Source: JBJGXI01 sp045635475
Lineage (GTDB): Bacteria > Bacillota > Bacilli > Bacillales > Amphibacillaceae
Assembly (NCBI RefSeq): GCF_045635475.1
Contig: NZ_JBJGXI010000014.1
Span: 1 to 64,000 of the forward strand
Reading direction: 5' to 3'
DNA: 64,000 nt
Positions within the stretch are counted from its first letter, which is position 1. The number at the start of each line of letters is the position of its first letter. Position numbers and translations under genes: made by a program. Of the stretch, positions 53,770 through 63,282 are shown piece after piece. Below the pieces are notes generated by a model, which saw only the letters and a program-made list of their open reading frames with translations, did no database searches and was not told the origin of the DNA.

Positions 53770-54549
53770 ATGAAAACAAAGAAAGTGAAAATAGTTGATA
53801 TTTCCCTTCATATAGCAACGTTTCTGACGGTTATATTTATTTGGGAAGCTGTTGTGAGGATTTTTGATATTTCGAGTTCTATATTTCCATCAGGAATAGA
53901 AACGGTGTTTAGTTTCTTTTCATTCTTCTTTAATTTTGAGAGTATTGAGCATCTTTGGGCAACGTTTAGTGAAACAATGCTCGGTTTCCTGTTAGGAAGT
54001 TTGGGTGGTGCCATTCTTGGGATTTTGGTTGCTGAGATAAAGTGGATGAAGAATCATATATTTCCTTATTTAGTCGCACTTAATTCTATCCCTAAGATGG
54101 CATTAGCTCCATTATTCATTGTATGGTTTGGCTTTGGGATCTCCTCTAAAGTTGCCATGGTTATGATAAGTACTTTCTTTCCAGTACTTATTAACATGAT
54201 TGTTGGCATGGATAAAATTGATGCCAACCAAATTAAACTAATGAAAGCTTATTCTGCATCAAAATGGCAAGTTTTCCGGCGTGTAAAACTACCTGGATCA
54301 TTACCGTATTTATTTTCGGGATTAGAGATTGCGATTATTTTTGGTGTAATTGGAGCTGTCGTTGCAGAGTTTGTAGGAGCAGATAAGGGATTGGGGTTTT
54401 TGATGCTGTTTTATAATGCAAGATTTGAAATAGATGATATGTTCGCAATTCTTGGGGTTATTTCCTTAATGGGCTATTTATTGCTTCTTGCAGTTCAAAA
54501 AGCATCGAAAAAGATTGTTTTTTGGCAAGGGAACGATAACAAAAAATAG
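53770..54549 (+). CDS. NitT/TauT-family ABC transporter permease (first copy)
   Basis: A 259-residue SsuC/TauC-like permease with about six helices and the family loop (MIVGMDKIDANQIKLMKAYS... FRRVKLPGSLPYLFSGLEIA). ATG 53770 lies after GGGGGAT; a longer frame from GTG 53704 lacks conserved residues. Transporters of this family take sulfonates, nitrate, thiamine precursors or aromatic acids. It is paralogous to the permease at 56559, so the importer may use a heterodimeric channel, which is unusual for this family. Confidence 0.88.
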   Translation: MKTKKVKIVDISLHIATFLTVIFIWEAVVRIFDISSSIFPSGIETVFSFFSFFFNFESIEHLWATFSETMLGFLLGSLGGAILGILVAEIKWMKNHIFPYLVALNSIPKMALAPLFIVWFGFGISSKVAMVMISTFFPVLINMIVGMDKIDANQIKLMKAYSASKWQVFRRVKLPGSLPYLFSGLEIAIIFGVIGAVVAEFVGADKGLGFLMLFYNARFEIDDMFAILGVISLMGYLLLLAVQKASKKIVFWQGNDNKK

Positions 54550-54585
54550 AGGCTTTAAAAAATCTAATAAAAAAGGGGTATGGAT

Positions 54586-55692
54586 ATGGGTCTTACAAAG
54601 AAAAGGGCTTTAGTTTTAATCTTGGCTCTTATATCAGTATTGGTTTTTTCAGGATGTGCATCAGATGCAGCACAAGGAGCAAATGAGGGTGGGGAAAAAA
54701 CAAAGGTTACGTTAGCAATTGCAACAAAAGATATTAATATTGGTTATCCTTTTGCTACGTTACCGTTAGCGATGGGTTGGTTTGAAGAGGAAGGATTGGA
54801 CGTTACGTTAGTTCCTGGTGATTCATCACAAGGTGTTGTTCAGTTATTAGAAAGTGGGAAAGCGGACTTAGGGGTAATGACAACTACTACTGGTGCAATG
54901 GCTACGATAAAAGAAGGTATACCAATTAAGTCAGTTTACGGGATTTCGATTCGAAACGGAGATCGCTTCGTTGTTATGGCGGACTCTGGTATAGAAGATG
55001 TAAAAGATCTAGAGGGCAAAAAATTAGGGGTTCCAGATCTAGGTTCAGGTCAAGTTGGGTATGCACATGTACGTTTTGATGAAGCTGGTGTTCCGTTAGA
55101 TTCAGTGGAAGAAATAAGTGTTGGTTATGGTGCACAAGCGTACGAAGCGTTGAAAAAAGGGACGGTTGATGCCTATGTAACATGGGCTTCCGCATTTGCA
55201 TTAGGGAAAACAAGTGGGTACGATATCAAAGGACTTCCGATGGCTGATTGGCAAAACGATATGTATAACTTCAATTTGTATGCAGCTGATGACTATATTG
55301 ATGAAAATAGTGAGATTATTGGCAAAATCGGTAGAGCTTTTGCAAAAGCTAGTGTCTTTATAAAAACAAATCCAGAAGCAGCAGTGAAAATCTTTTGGGA
55401 TCAGTATCCTGAAAGAGCACCAAAAGATTTGGATGATGCGACAGCACTTAATAATGAATTGGAAGTTTTGAAAGCACAAATGGGTGACATGCGTGTTGAA
55501 GAATTGCCAGTAGATTACCACTGGGGTTCTCAAGAAGCTAAGGCTTGGGATTTCTTGCAACAGTATCTCTACGATACAAACATGATAGAGGACACAATAG
55601 ATTCTAGTAAATTATTTGATAATAGTGTACAAGATGAATTCATTAATTTTGATGTAAATGAAATAGTGAAGCAAGCCGAAGAGTGGGAGTAA
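54586..55692 (+). CDS. NMT1/SsuA-like substrate-binding lipoprotein
   Basis: A 368-residue lipoprotein. The signal peptide ends VFSGC (about residue 23), a lipobox-like site. The body is an NMT1/THI5-like binding fold (YPFATLPLAMGWFEEEGLDV, ADLGVMTTTTGAMA, GSGQVGYAHVRFDEAG, DAYVTWASAFALG). ATG 54586 is 7 bases after AAAAGGGG; the ATG at 54580 is too close. It delivers the substrate to the permeases at 53770 and 56559. Fold alone does not give the ligand; the downstream acyl-CoA enzymes suggest a carboxylic acid. Confidence 0.88.
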   Translation: MGLTKKRALVLILALISVLVFSGCASDAAQGANEGGEKTKVTLAIATKDINIGYPFATLPLAMGWFEEEGLDVTLVPGDSSQGVVQLLESGKADLGVMTTTTGAMATIKEGIPIKSVYGISIRNGDRFVVMADSGIEDVKDLEGKKLGVPDLGSGQVGYAHVRFDEAGVPLDSVEEISVGYGAQAYEALKKGTVDAYVTWASAFALGKTSGYDIKGLPMADWQNDMYNFNLYAADDYIDENSEIIGKIGRAFAKASVFIKTNPEAAVKIFWDQYPERAPKDLDDATALNNELEVLKAQMGDMRVEELPVDYHWGSQEAKAWDFLQQYLYDTNMIEDTIDSSKLFDNSVQDEFINFDVNEIVKQAEEWE

Positions 55693-55713
55693 TCGTGATT
55701 AGGGGTGAAGAAT

Positions 55714-56511
55714 GTGGCAAATGCATCGGATGTCTTGTTAAAAGACGTTAATAAAATATATGAAACGCGAGAAGGGAAACAACTACACGCGATTAAAGAT
55801 GTCTCTTTAAATGTAGAAAAAGGACAATTTGTATCCATTGTAGGACCGAGTGGCTGTGGTAAAAGTACACTGCTTAATATTTTGTGTGGATTATTACCAT
55901 CTACCAGTGGAGAAGTACTTATTGATAATACACCACTTGTGGGGCCAAGAGATGATCTGGGGATTGCTTTTCAGCAGCCCCTCCTCTTACCCTGGTTAAA
56001 AATTATTGATAATGTATTGCTTCCGGTTGATGTTCAATCGAAAAAGCGCTCGGATTACATGGAGCGTGCCATGGACTTGTTAGAGTTGGTTGGATTAAAA
56101 GGATTTGAGAAAAGGTATCCAAGTGAATTATCCGGTGGGATGCAACAACGCGTTGGAATTGTTAGGTCGTTAGTTCATGATCCATCTTTGCTGTTAATGG
56201 ATGAACCGTTTAGTGCGCTAGACGCTTTAACTCGAGAGACGATGAGTGTAGAGTTGCAAAGAATTTGGAAGGAAACAGGAAAAACAATTATTTTCATCAC
56301 TCACTCGATATCTGAAGCGGTATTTTTGAGTGACCGTGTAGCGGTAATGAGCTCTAGGCCGGGGCGAATTTCTAAGATTATTGATGTGAATTTACCAAGA
56401 CCACGTTCATTGGACATTATGAACTCAGATAAGTTAGGGGTCTATGCTAATCAAATCAGAAAAGAATTTGACCTGGAAGAGAAAAGAGATCTTTCATCAA
56501 GAATAAGTTAA
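55714..56511 (+). CDS. NitT/TauT-family ABC transporter ATPase
   Basis: A 265-residue ATPase with Walker A GPSGCGKST, signature LSGGMQQR, Walker B LLMDEPFSALD and H-loop ITHSISEAVFLSD, of the SsuB/TauB type. GTG 55714 has correct spacing from AGGGG; the GTG at 55705 overlaps that site. It powers the importer formed with the two permeases and the binding protein. This is the only transport ATPase gene in the window. Confidence 0.9.
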   Translation: MANASDVLLKDVNKIYETREGKQLHAIKDVSLNVEKGQFVSIVGPSGCGKSTLLNILCGLLPSTSGEVLIDNTPLVGPRDDLGIAFQQPLLLPWLKIIDNVLLPVDVQSKKRSDYMERAMDLLELVGLKGFEKRYPSELSGGMQQRVGIVRSLVHDPSLLLMDEPFSALDALTRETMSVELQRIWKETGKTIIFITHSISEAVFLSDRVAVMSSRPGRISKIIDVNLPRPRSLDIMNSDKLGVYANQIRKEFDLEEKRDLSSRIS

Positions 56512-56558
56512 ATCAAACCTTTGAAGAAAAGAAAGTTGGGAGGGGCCTTTGACACACT

Positions 56559-57320
56559 ATGAAAACATTTAACTATAAGAAATTAGTTATTAATATGGTG
56601 ATCTTTCTAGTATTTGTAGGAATATGGCAAAGCTATGTAACTATTTCAAACGTTTCGGATACGATTTTTCCATCAGCAAGCAGTGTAGGGCAGTTTCTAT
56701 ACGCTAATATCGTCGATGGGACTTTCTTGAACCATTTTTGGATAACATTTGTTGAAGCGATTTTGGGATTTCTCATTGGAAGTGCAGGTGGTATCCTTCT
56801 TGCTGTTTTCGTAGCAGAAATATATTGGGTTAAGCGATTGATTCACCCGTATATTTTAGCAAGCCAAGCTGTGCCGGTTATTGCTTTGGCTCCATTATTT
56901 ATTATCTGGTTTGGGTTTGGGATTCCTTCAAAAGTAGCGCTAGCTGTTACGATTGTGTTTTTTCCTGTCTTGATCAATACGATTACAGGTTTAGAGAATG
57001 CTGATAAGGCACAGATTAAATTACTTAAAGCCTACTCAGCATCAGGTTGGCAAATCTTTTTTAGGGTGAAGCTTCCTAACGCACTTCCATACATTTTTGC
57101 AGGGCTAGAAATTGCTATAGTTTTGAGTGTCATTGCTGCAGTAGTATCAGAATTCATGGGTGCAGAAGGTGGCCTTGGCTATTTAATCGTTATTTATAAT
57201 AACCAACTAAATATGGCTGCTCAATTTTCGGTGTTTGTTCTTTTGGCAGTTATCGGAATAGTGTTTAGTTATCTAATCCAATTATTAACGAAAAAAGTTG
57301 TATTTTGGCATGAAAATTAA
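56559..57320 (+). CDS. NitT/TauT-family ABC transporter permease (second copy)
   Basis: A 253-residue SsuC-like permease with six predicted helices, clearly paralogous to 53770 (SAGGILLAVFVAEI versus SLGGAILGILVAEI; KLLKAYSASGWQIFFRVKLP versus KLMKAYSASKWQVFRRVKLP). ATG 56559 follows GGGAGGGG at longer spacing. Two permeases flanking one binding protein and one ATPase suggest a heterodimeric channel or a recent duplication with diverging roles. Confidence 0.88.
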   Translation: MKTFNYKKLVINMVIFLVFVGIWQSYVTISNVSDTIFPSASSVGQFLYANIVDGTFLNHFWITFVEAILGFLIGSAGGILLAVFVAEIYWVKRLIHPYILASQAVPVIALAPLFIIWFGFGIPSKVALAVTIVFFPVLINTITGLENADKAQIKLLKAYSASGWQIFFRVKLPNALPYIFAGLEIAIVLSVIAAVVSEFMGAEGGLGYLIVIYNNQLNMAAQFSVFVLLAVIGIVFSYLIQLLTKKVVFWHEN

Positions 57321-57341
57321 TAGAAGGAAGTGTTATAAAAT

Positions 57342-58169
57342 ATGAGTTTTGAATTTATTAAAGTAGCAAAAGAATCAGGTATTGGTTTTGTTACGTTAAA
57401 TCGCCCCGAGAAATTAAATGCAATGCCTGAACCGATGTGGCTAGAGTTGGCGGATGCTGTAAATGATTGTAGTTCAGATGAGGCTATCAAAGTTATTGTA
57501 TTAAAAGCTGCCGGAAAATCATTTTCAGCAGGGTTTGATATATCAGGTGACCCCTACGAAAACGTTCAAAGATGGTATGAGCATGCCAAGATTGGTAACA
57601 CAGCGCCTTATGCAATTTGGAATAGCCCTAAACCAGTGATCGCTCAAGTTCAGGGGCATTGCTTGGGCGGAGCTAATTCGTTAGCGATGAGTTGTGATTT
57701 AATTGTGGCTTCCGCTGAGGCTAAATTTGGTGAACCAGAAGTCAGGTTTGGTACGTTTAGCCCATTCTTTATTTTGCCTTGGATGGTCAATGCGAAAAAA
57801 GCGAAGGAGCTTCTATTAACGGGGGACCTGATTTCTGCAGAAGAGGCGAAAGAAATTGGTATTGTTAATAAAGTTGTCAAAGCTGAAGATTTAGAAATGG
57901 AAACAAGGTATTTAGCAGAAAAAATTAAGCGAAACGACAATATTACCAATGAATCTATCAAACAATTAACCAACCGTATTTACGAAATTCAAGGTTTCTT
58001 GAACTCAATGAAAGTTGGCGAGGAGCAGTTCGCAATGGTAGCAGCCTCTGAAAAACCGCTTGCGGAAGCGTTTATTGGATTAGTTGGTGAAAAAGGGTTT
58101 AAGAAAGCGCAAGAAATAAGAATGTCTGAAATAGAAAGTAATGTCGAAAAAACAGTTATAAATAGCTAA
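57342..58169 (+). CDS. Crotonase-family enzyme with altered active site (paralogue 1)
   Basis: A 275-residue crotonase-fold protein (enoyl-CoA hydratase/isomerase family). The first oxyanion segment AGFDISG and the GHCLGGANSLAMSCD block are present. The glutamate that follows GGG in hydratases (GGGxELAM) is replaced: here GGANSLAM. The second glutamate, FGEPEVRFG, is kept. ATG 57342 follows GAAGGAAG. It is paralogous to 58295. It acts on an acyl-CoA, but loss of one catalytic Glu means simple hydratase activity should not be assumed; isomerase, dehydratase or lyase chemistry is possible. Confidence 0.85.
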   Translation: MSFEFIKVAKESGIGFVTLNRPEKLNAMPEPMWLELADAVNDCSSDEAIKVIVLKAAGKSFSAGFDISGDPYENVQRWYEHAKIGNTAPYAIWNSPKPVIAQVQGHCLGGANSLAMSCDLIVASAEAKFGEPEVRFGTFSPFFILPWMVNAKKAKELLLTGDLISAEEAKEIGIVNKVVKAEDLEMETRYLAEKIKRNDNITNESIKQLTNRIYEIQGFLNSMKVGEEQFAMVAASEKPLAEAFIGLVGEKGFKKAQEIRMSEIESNVEKTVINS

Positions 58170-58294
58170 ATAATTAGCGGAGGATGTTCTAAGAAGAAGG
58201 ATCAACCCCCTAGTCTTTTATTACCAGCCAGGTTGCAAAAGGGAGAACAACTGTAGGGCATCCTCTTATACAAAATAAGGTAGGTGTTGTGAAT

Positions 58295-59125
58295 ATGGAT
58301 ACGATTTTGACCCAAGCTGATAATGGCATTGGCTATATTACGCTTAATCGTCCAGATAAATTAAATTATTTGTCGGATGAGATGTTTATTGCCTTAAAAC
58401 AAACGATTGAATCTTGGGATAATCGTGATGATGTTCAGGTGATTATTTTAAGAGGGAATGGAAAGGCATTTTCATCAGGTTTTGATGTTTCATCTGATCC
58501 TCCTACATCTGTTAAGGAGTGGCTGGACCAAGCAATACTAGAAAATCAAGCACCCTATTCTTTTTGGGGTAGTGAAAAACCAATCATTGCGCAGGTGCAC
58601 GGATATTGTTTAGGTGGGGCAAATTCCTTAGTCTTGAGTTGCGACATGATTATTGCTGCTGAAGACGCGACGTTTGGTGAACCAGAAGTGCGGTTCGGGA
58701 GTATTAGTCCGTTTTTTATGTTGCCTTGGATGACACATAGTAAACAAGCAAAAGAGCTCCTTCTTACTGGTGACCGAATTTCGGCAGTGGAAGCAAAGGG
58801 CTTAGGGTTGATTAATAAGGTAGTGAAACGGGAGGATTTAGAAAAAGAAACAGTTTATTTAGCTGAAAAAATTAAAAAAAATGATCAAATAACAAATGGT
58901 ACGATTAAGTATTTAACGAACCAAATGTATGACATAAGAGGATTTAAAGAATCAATGCATACGGCTGAAGAAAAGTTTGCGATGTTAATGGATTCTGATC
59001 GACCTGAAGCGAATCAGTTTATGAAAACAATAACGGAAAAAGGTTTCCGAGAAGCGCAGCGCTTAAGAAAGTTGGAAATTACAGAAGGTGTAGAAAAATC
59101 ATTGTTAGTGCAAGGGAGAGAGTAG
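58295..59125 (+). CDS. Crotonase-family enzyme with altered active site (paralogue 2)
   Basis: About 276 residues, a close paralogue of the protein at 57342 through its whole length (GYCLGGANSLVLSCD, FGEPEVRFGSISPFFMLPWM). It shows the same Glu-to-Ser replacement and the same retained second Glu. ATG 58295 follows TAGGTG; GTG 58289 is an alternative. A 119-bp spacer with a GAGGATG/CATCCTC inverted repeat separates the two. The pair may form a hetero-oligomer or use related substrates. Confidence 0.85.
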   Translation: MDTILTQADNGIGYITLNRPDKLNYLSDEMFIALKQTIESWDNRDDVQVIILRGNGKAFSSGFDVSSDPPTSVKEWLDQAILENQAPYSFWGSEKPIIAQVHGYCLGGANSLVLSCDMIIAAEDATFGEPEVRFGSISPFFMLPWMTHSKQAKELLLTGDRISAVEAKGLGLINKVVKREDLEKETVYLAEKIKKNDQITNGTIKYLTNQMYDIRGFKESMHTAEEKFAMLMDSDRPEANQFMKTITEKGFREAQRLRKLEITEGVEKSLLVQGRE

Positions 59126-59127
59126 TC

Positions 59128-59922
59128 GTGACCATTAAACAATTTGACAAAATAAAAATTGAAGTAAGAAATAGTGTCGCATACTTGGAAATAAGTAATC
59201 CAAAAGCAAATACGTTAAGCACGAAAACATTAGCTGATTTATCTGATGTTATGGATAACTTAAAATATTCTTCCGATGTTAAGGCGATTGTTGTTACAGG
59301 CGAAGGGAAGTTTTTTGCGGCTGGAGCGGACATACAAGAATTCACGGATGCTTTTGGCGATGAGATTAAAGGAAGAGAAATGGCGGTAAATGCAAACATT
59401 CTATTTAACAAAATTGAGAAGTTTGACAAGCCAGTGATTGCTGCAGTAAATGGACCTTGTTTGGGTGGAGGTCTAGAGCTTGCGATGGCTTGTCACATGC
59501 AAATCGCTTCTGATGACGCATTGTTTGGAATGCCTGAATTAAAACTAGGGCTAATTCCAGGTTATGGGGGAACGCAAAGGCTACCCGGATTAATTGGGAA
59601 AGCAAAAGCAACCGAACTAATCCTTACTAGCAAGTTTATTAAGGGACAAGAGGCAGAAAAAATTGGCTTGGTGAATCAATCTGTGCCAGCAGAGGAATTG
59701 TTAAGTACAGTAACGTCTATTGCTGAATCCGTTGCTAACTACAAAAGTCCATTGGCGGTTTCAGCAGCTTTAACCGCTATTAATAACGGGGTTGATTCAA
59801 ATTTTGAAGAAGGTCTCCGATTTGAAACGGAAGAATGGTCTAAATTATTTAGTACGAAAGATATGGAAGAAGGCGTTACTGCATTTATTGAAAAAAGAGA
59901 TCCAATCTTTACGGGGGAGTAA
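59128..59922 (+). CDS. Enoyl-CoA hydratase (crotonase family)
   Basis: A 264-residue crotonase with both catalytic glutamates: GPCLGGGLELAMACH and FGMPELKLGLIPGYGGTQRLP, plus the oxyanion segment AAGADIQEF. This is the standard enoyl-CoA hydratase pattern, adding water to an enoyl-CoA in beta-oxidation-like routes. GTG 59128 follows AGGGAGAG and starts two bases after the previous stop, so translation is coupled. Confidence 0.88.
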   Translation: MTIKQFDKIKIEVRNSVAYLEISNPKANTLSTKTLADLSDVMDNLKYSSDVKAIVVTGEGKFFAAGADIQEFTDAFGDEIKGREMAVNANILFNKIEKFDKPVIAAVNGPCLGGGLELAMACHMQIASDDALFGMPELKLGLIPGYGGTQRLPGLIGKAKATELILTSKFIKGQEAEKIGLVNQSVPAEELLSTVTSIAESVANYKSPLAVSAALTAINNGVDSNFEEGLRFETEEWSKLFSTKDMEEGVTAFIEKRDPIFTGE

Positions 59923-59936
59923 AGGTCTTAGAAAGA

Positions 59937-61052
59937 ATGGTGGATATGGTTATAGGGAAAAGTGTGTTATTTGAGTTGAGCGGTCAAGTTGGATGGATAA
60001 AACTAAATCGTCCGAAAGCATTAAATTCATTAGATTACGAGATGGTAATAGCTATCTACCAAAAATTAAACGAGTGGAAAGAAAGCCCAGAAGTAAAAGT
60101 GATAGGGATTGAAGGAGAAGGAGAAAAGGCATTTTGTGCAGGTGGTGATATGGTTGCCTTCTATAACAGGCGGTATAGCACAGATGACTATCCACTTCAA
60201 TTTTTTCAGACGGAATATCAAATGGATCTCCTTATCCATAACTACCCTAAGCCTGTAGTGGCATTGGTGGATGGCTATGTCATGGGTGGTGGTGTTGGAA
60301 TAGCTGCTGGTGCGAGCCATCGCATAGTAACCGAAAAAACGAAGTGGTCCATGCCAGAGATGAATATCGGTTTCTTCCCTGATGTTGGAGCGAGTTATTT
60401 TCTAAATCAAATGCCTGGTTACATAGGGCGGTATTTAGCGTTAACATCTCAATTAATCAAAGGGAACGATCTTATTTATGTTGGGGCTGCTGATTATTAT
60501 GTGACTACAGCAAGCCTAGCTGAGTTAAAGGCAGCACTTAGTAGCACTGAGTATGATGATCAAGCGGTAAATGAAGAAGTTAATAGATTAATAGAAAAGT
60601 TCAGTAAACAAGCGGTTCAGGGTTCACAAATAATGATAGATGAACTAGAAATCAATCAACATTTCTGTTTTGATTCACTCGAACAAATCATGGATTCGTT
60701 AAAAAATAAAGCGTTAGCTAATTCTAGCTGGGAAAAAGAAACGCTATTAACCCTTCAGAAAAAGCCGCCTACATCGTTAAAGGTAGCATTGAAACAAAAT
60801 TTGGAAGGGGAAGGCAAAACGATTTTCGACTGTTTGAAAATGGAGTTGGAATTAAGTCTTAACTTTATGGAACATGCTGATTTTTATGAAGGTGTCCGGG
60901 CTGTATTAGTAGATAAAGACCATGCTCCAATGTGGAACCCGTCCCAATTACAAGAAGTTAGTGATAGAGACGTTGCTAAATTTTTTGAGTACAACTGGAG
61001 TAATGGAAATCCATTAAAGGAAGAAGTGATAACGTATGGAAATCACCAATAA
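59937..61052 (+). CDS. 3-hydroxyisobutyryl-CoA hydrolase-like protein
   Basis: A 371-residue member of the HIBYL-CoA hydrolase branch of the crotonase family, identified by its greater length and by AFCAGGDMVAFYN, DGYVMGGGVGIAAGASHRIVTEKTKWSMPEMNIGFFPDVGASYFL. These enzymes cleave the thioester of 3-hydroxyisobutyryl-CoA, or related 3-hydroxyacyl-CoA, to the free acid in valine breakdown. ATG 59937 or 59946. It overlaps the ligase gene by 17 bp. In this operon it may release the product of the hydratases as a free hydroxy acid. Confidence 0.87.
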   Translation: MVDMVIGKSVLFELSGQVGWIKLNRPKALNSLDYEMVIAIYQKLNEWKESPEVKVIGIEGEGEKAFCAGGDMVAFYNRRYSTDDYPLQFFQTEYQMDLLIHNYPKPVVALVDGYVMGGGVGIAAGASHRIVTEKTKWSMPEMNIGFFPDVGASYFLNQMPGYIGRYLALTSQLIKGNDLIYVGAADYYVTTASLAELKAALSSTEYDDQAVNEEVNRLIEKFSKQAVQGSQIMIDELEINQHFCFDSLEQIMDSLKNKALANSSWEKETLLTLQKKPPTSLKVALKQNLEGEGKTIFDCLKMELELSLNFMEHADFYEGVRAVLVDKDHAPMWNPSQLQEVSDRDVAKFFEYNWSNGNPLKEEVITYGNHQ

Positions 61053-63162
61053 TATGGAGTATTTAATGTCACCAAAAACAATTGCGATTATCGGGTGTTC
61101 TGAACATAACATTGGTGGAGTTACTTTAAAGAATTTACAGGAAACTGGGTTTAAAGGGGCTATCTATCCAGTCCACCCGAAAGGTAAACCAGTTTTTGGA
61201 ATTGACTGTTATACATCCATTGAAGACATACCGGAAGTTGAGTGTGCCGTAATTGGATTAAGAAATTCATTAGTAATCGATACGATAAAGCAACTGAGTG
61301 AAAAAAATGTAAAGGCTGCAGTAATTCTAGCAAGTGGGTTTGCTGAAGTACCGGGTGACGAGGGGAAACACATTCAACAAAAGTTAAAAAAAGTAATCAA
61401 AGATAGCAATATGGCTGTTTGTGGTCCGAACTGCTTAGGGTTAATTAATTTAAACGATCGAGTATCGATGTTCAGTGCTGCCCTCGATGGAGAGCTTGCC
61501 GATGGCGGTGTTGGGGTAGTTTCCCATAGTGGATCGGCTTGTATTGCGATGATGAGTACGGGAAGAGGAATTGGGTTCAGTCACATGATTTCAACTGGGA
61601 ATGAGGTGGGTGTCTCATCTGTCGATTATTTCCGTTTCTTAGTCGAGGATGAAAAAACAAAAGTAATTGTTGGCATTCTTGAAGGAATCAATGATCCAAA
61701 TGGCTTGAGTGAAGTGGCCAAATTAGCAAGGGAAAAACAAAAACCGATAATTATTTTGAAGGTAGGTAAGTCTGAAAAGGGTTCATTAGCTGCTGCTTCT
61801 CACACAGGGTCTATTGTGGGGTCGTCTGATTTACACCAATCCTTCTTTAAACAAAATGGAATTATTGAAGCGGAAAGTTATAACGAGGTCATTGAGATTG
61901 CGGAGGTTATGTTAAGGTATCACAATGACTTACCCAAGGGTAATGGTATGGGATTAGTGGCTATATCTGGTGGGCAGTTAGCGTTGTCTTGTGATATAGC
62001 AGAATCGATTGGGCTTAACATCCCACAAATTAATGAAGAAACGCAACAAGAGCTTGCGAAATATTTACCTGACTTTGCTAATACTGTCAACCCATTGGAT
62101 GTGACGAGTACTGGCTTATTTGATTTAGAAGCATACAAACAATGCTTGCTTGCTTTATCGAAAGATCCTGCAATTGATATTATTGCTGTTTGCCAAGATG
62201 CAACTGCTGGTCTTAACCACTCCGAAAGTGTCATTTATCAAAATGTGGCAAAGGCAATTTCAGAAGTGGCTAACGCTTTACCTGTTCCTATAGTAGTATT
62301 TACGCATATTTCAGGTGGTTTAGACACTGGTATTTATAACGTATTAGATGCGGTGGATGTACCTTTACTCCAAGGTGCCAATGAAAGTATGGTGGCGATT
62401 CAAAAGTTGATAAATTATGCAGCCTATCAACCGACAACTACGAGTGTCGAGGCTGTTAATCAAGAAGTAGAGGTGCCAGATCGAGAAAGTTTAAGTGAAA
62501 GTGAAAGTAAGAAATTACTTAGTTCTTTTGGCATACGAACTACAAGGGAGATCACTGTCAGAAATGTGGAAGAAGCGGATGCGTTTGCGGACAGCGTTGG
62601 ATATCCATTAGTAGCTAAAATTGATTCACCGGACATCCTGCATAAAACGGAGTCTGGTGCGATTCGATTGGGTATTCAAAATAGTGAAGAGTTAAAAGAA
62701 GCATTTTTTGAAGTGTATGAAAACGCTAAAAATTATAATCCAAACGCGCAGCTTAATGGCGTCAACATTCAGGAAATGGTTCAAGGTGGCTTAGAATTCA
62801 TTATTGGTGTAAGAAATGATGAAGTTTATGGAACGTATATGGTTGTCGGGCTTGGTGGAGTCTTCGTCGAATTGTTTAAAGATGTAAGTCTGCGCATTCT
62901 ACCAATATCTAAATCGGATGCATATGATATGATCAATGATTTACAAAGTAAAGAATTACTAGCAGGCTATCGAAATGGAACAACTTATGATGTAGAAGCT
63001 TTGACTGAAGCAATCGTTCATTTGTCAGCGATGGCTGCACAAACTAAAGGTCAACTAAGTGAAATCGAGATTAATCCGTTGCTGGTTTTGGAAAAAGGTA
63101 AGGGTGTAGTAGCGCTAGATGCTCTTATTACAACGAATAAAAAATTGGTGCAGTCTGTATAG
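61036..63162 (+). CDS. ADP-forming acyl-CoA synthetase (NDP-forming acid-CoA ligase)
   Basis: A 708-residue fused-subunit ligase. Order: CoA-binding Rossmann domain (about 8-135, PKTIAIIGCSEHNIGG), succinyl-CoA-synthetase-like domain (VVSHSGSACIAM), a segment with the phosphohistidine AAASHTGSIVGSS (H256), and an ATP-grasp domain (about 485-705, GYPLVAKIDSPDILHKTE, EIEINPLLV). It couples an organic acid, CoA and ATP to acyl-CoA, ADP and phosphate, or runs in reverse to make ATP. ATG 61036 overlaps the previous gene. It probably activates the acid imported by the NitT/TauT-type system, starting the CoA-dependent pathway. Confidence 0.88.
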   Translation: MEITNNMEYLMSPKTIAIIGCSEHNIGGVTLKNLQETGFKGAIYPVHPKGKPVFGIDCYTSIEDIPEVECAVIGLRNSLVIDTIKQLSEKNVKAAVILASGFAEVPGDEGKHIQQKLKKVIKDSNMAVCGPNCLGLINLNDRVSMFSAALDGELADGGVGVVSHSGSACIAMMSTGRGIGFSHMISTGNEVGVSSVDYFRFLVEDEKTKVIVGILEGINDPNGLSEVAKLAREKQKPIIILKVGKSEKGSLAAASHTGSIVGSSDLHQSFFKQNGIIEAESYNEVIEIAEVMLRYHNDLPKGNGMGLVAISGGQLALSCDIAESIGLNIPQINEETQQELAKYLPDFANTVNPLDVTSTGLFDLEAYKQCLLALSKDPAIDIIAVCQDATAGLNHSESVIYQNVAKAISEVANALPVPIVVFTHISGGLDTGIYNVLDAVDVPLLQGANESMVAIQKLINYAAYQPTTTSVEAVNQEVEVPDRESLSESESKKLLSSFGIRTTREITVRNVEEADAFADSVGYPLVAKIDSPDILHKTESGAIRLGIQNSEELKEAFFEVYENAKNYNPNAQLNGVNIQEMVQGGLEFIIGVRNDEVYGTYMVVGLGGVFVELFKDVSLRILPISKSDAYDMINDLQSKELLAGYRNGTTYDVEALTEAIVHLSAMAAQTKGQLSEIEINPLLVLEKGKGVVALDALITTNKKLVQSV

Positions 63163-63282
63163 TAGACTGAACTTAAACTTATACCCTTTTTTGTAATTTA
63201 ATAGACTGGAGAAGCCTGTTATCAGTGTAGGCTGGTTAAATCCTTCTTCAAAAATAAAAACTTAAAAGAGGGGATAGAAAAT

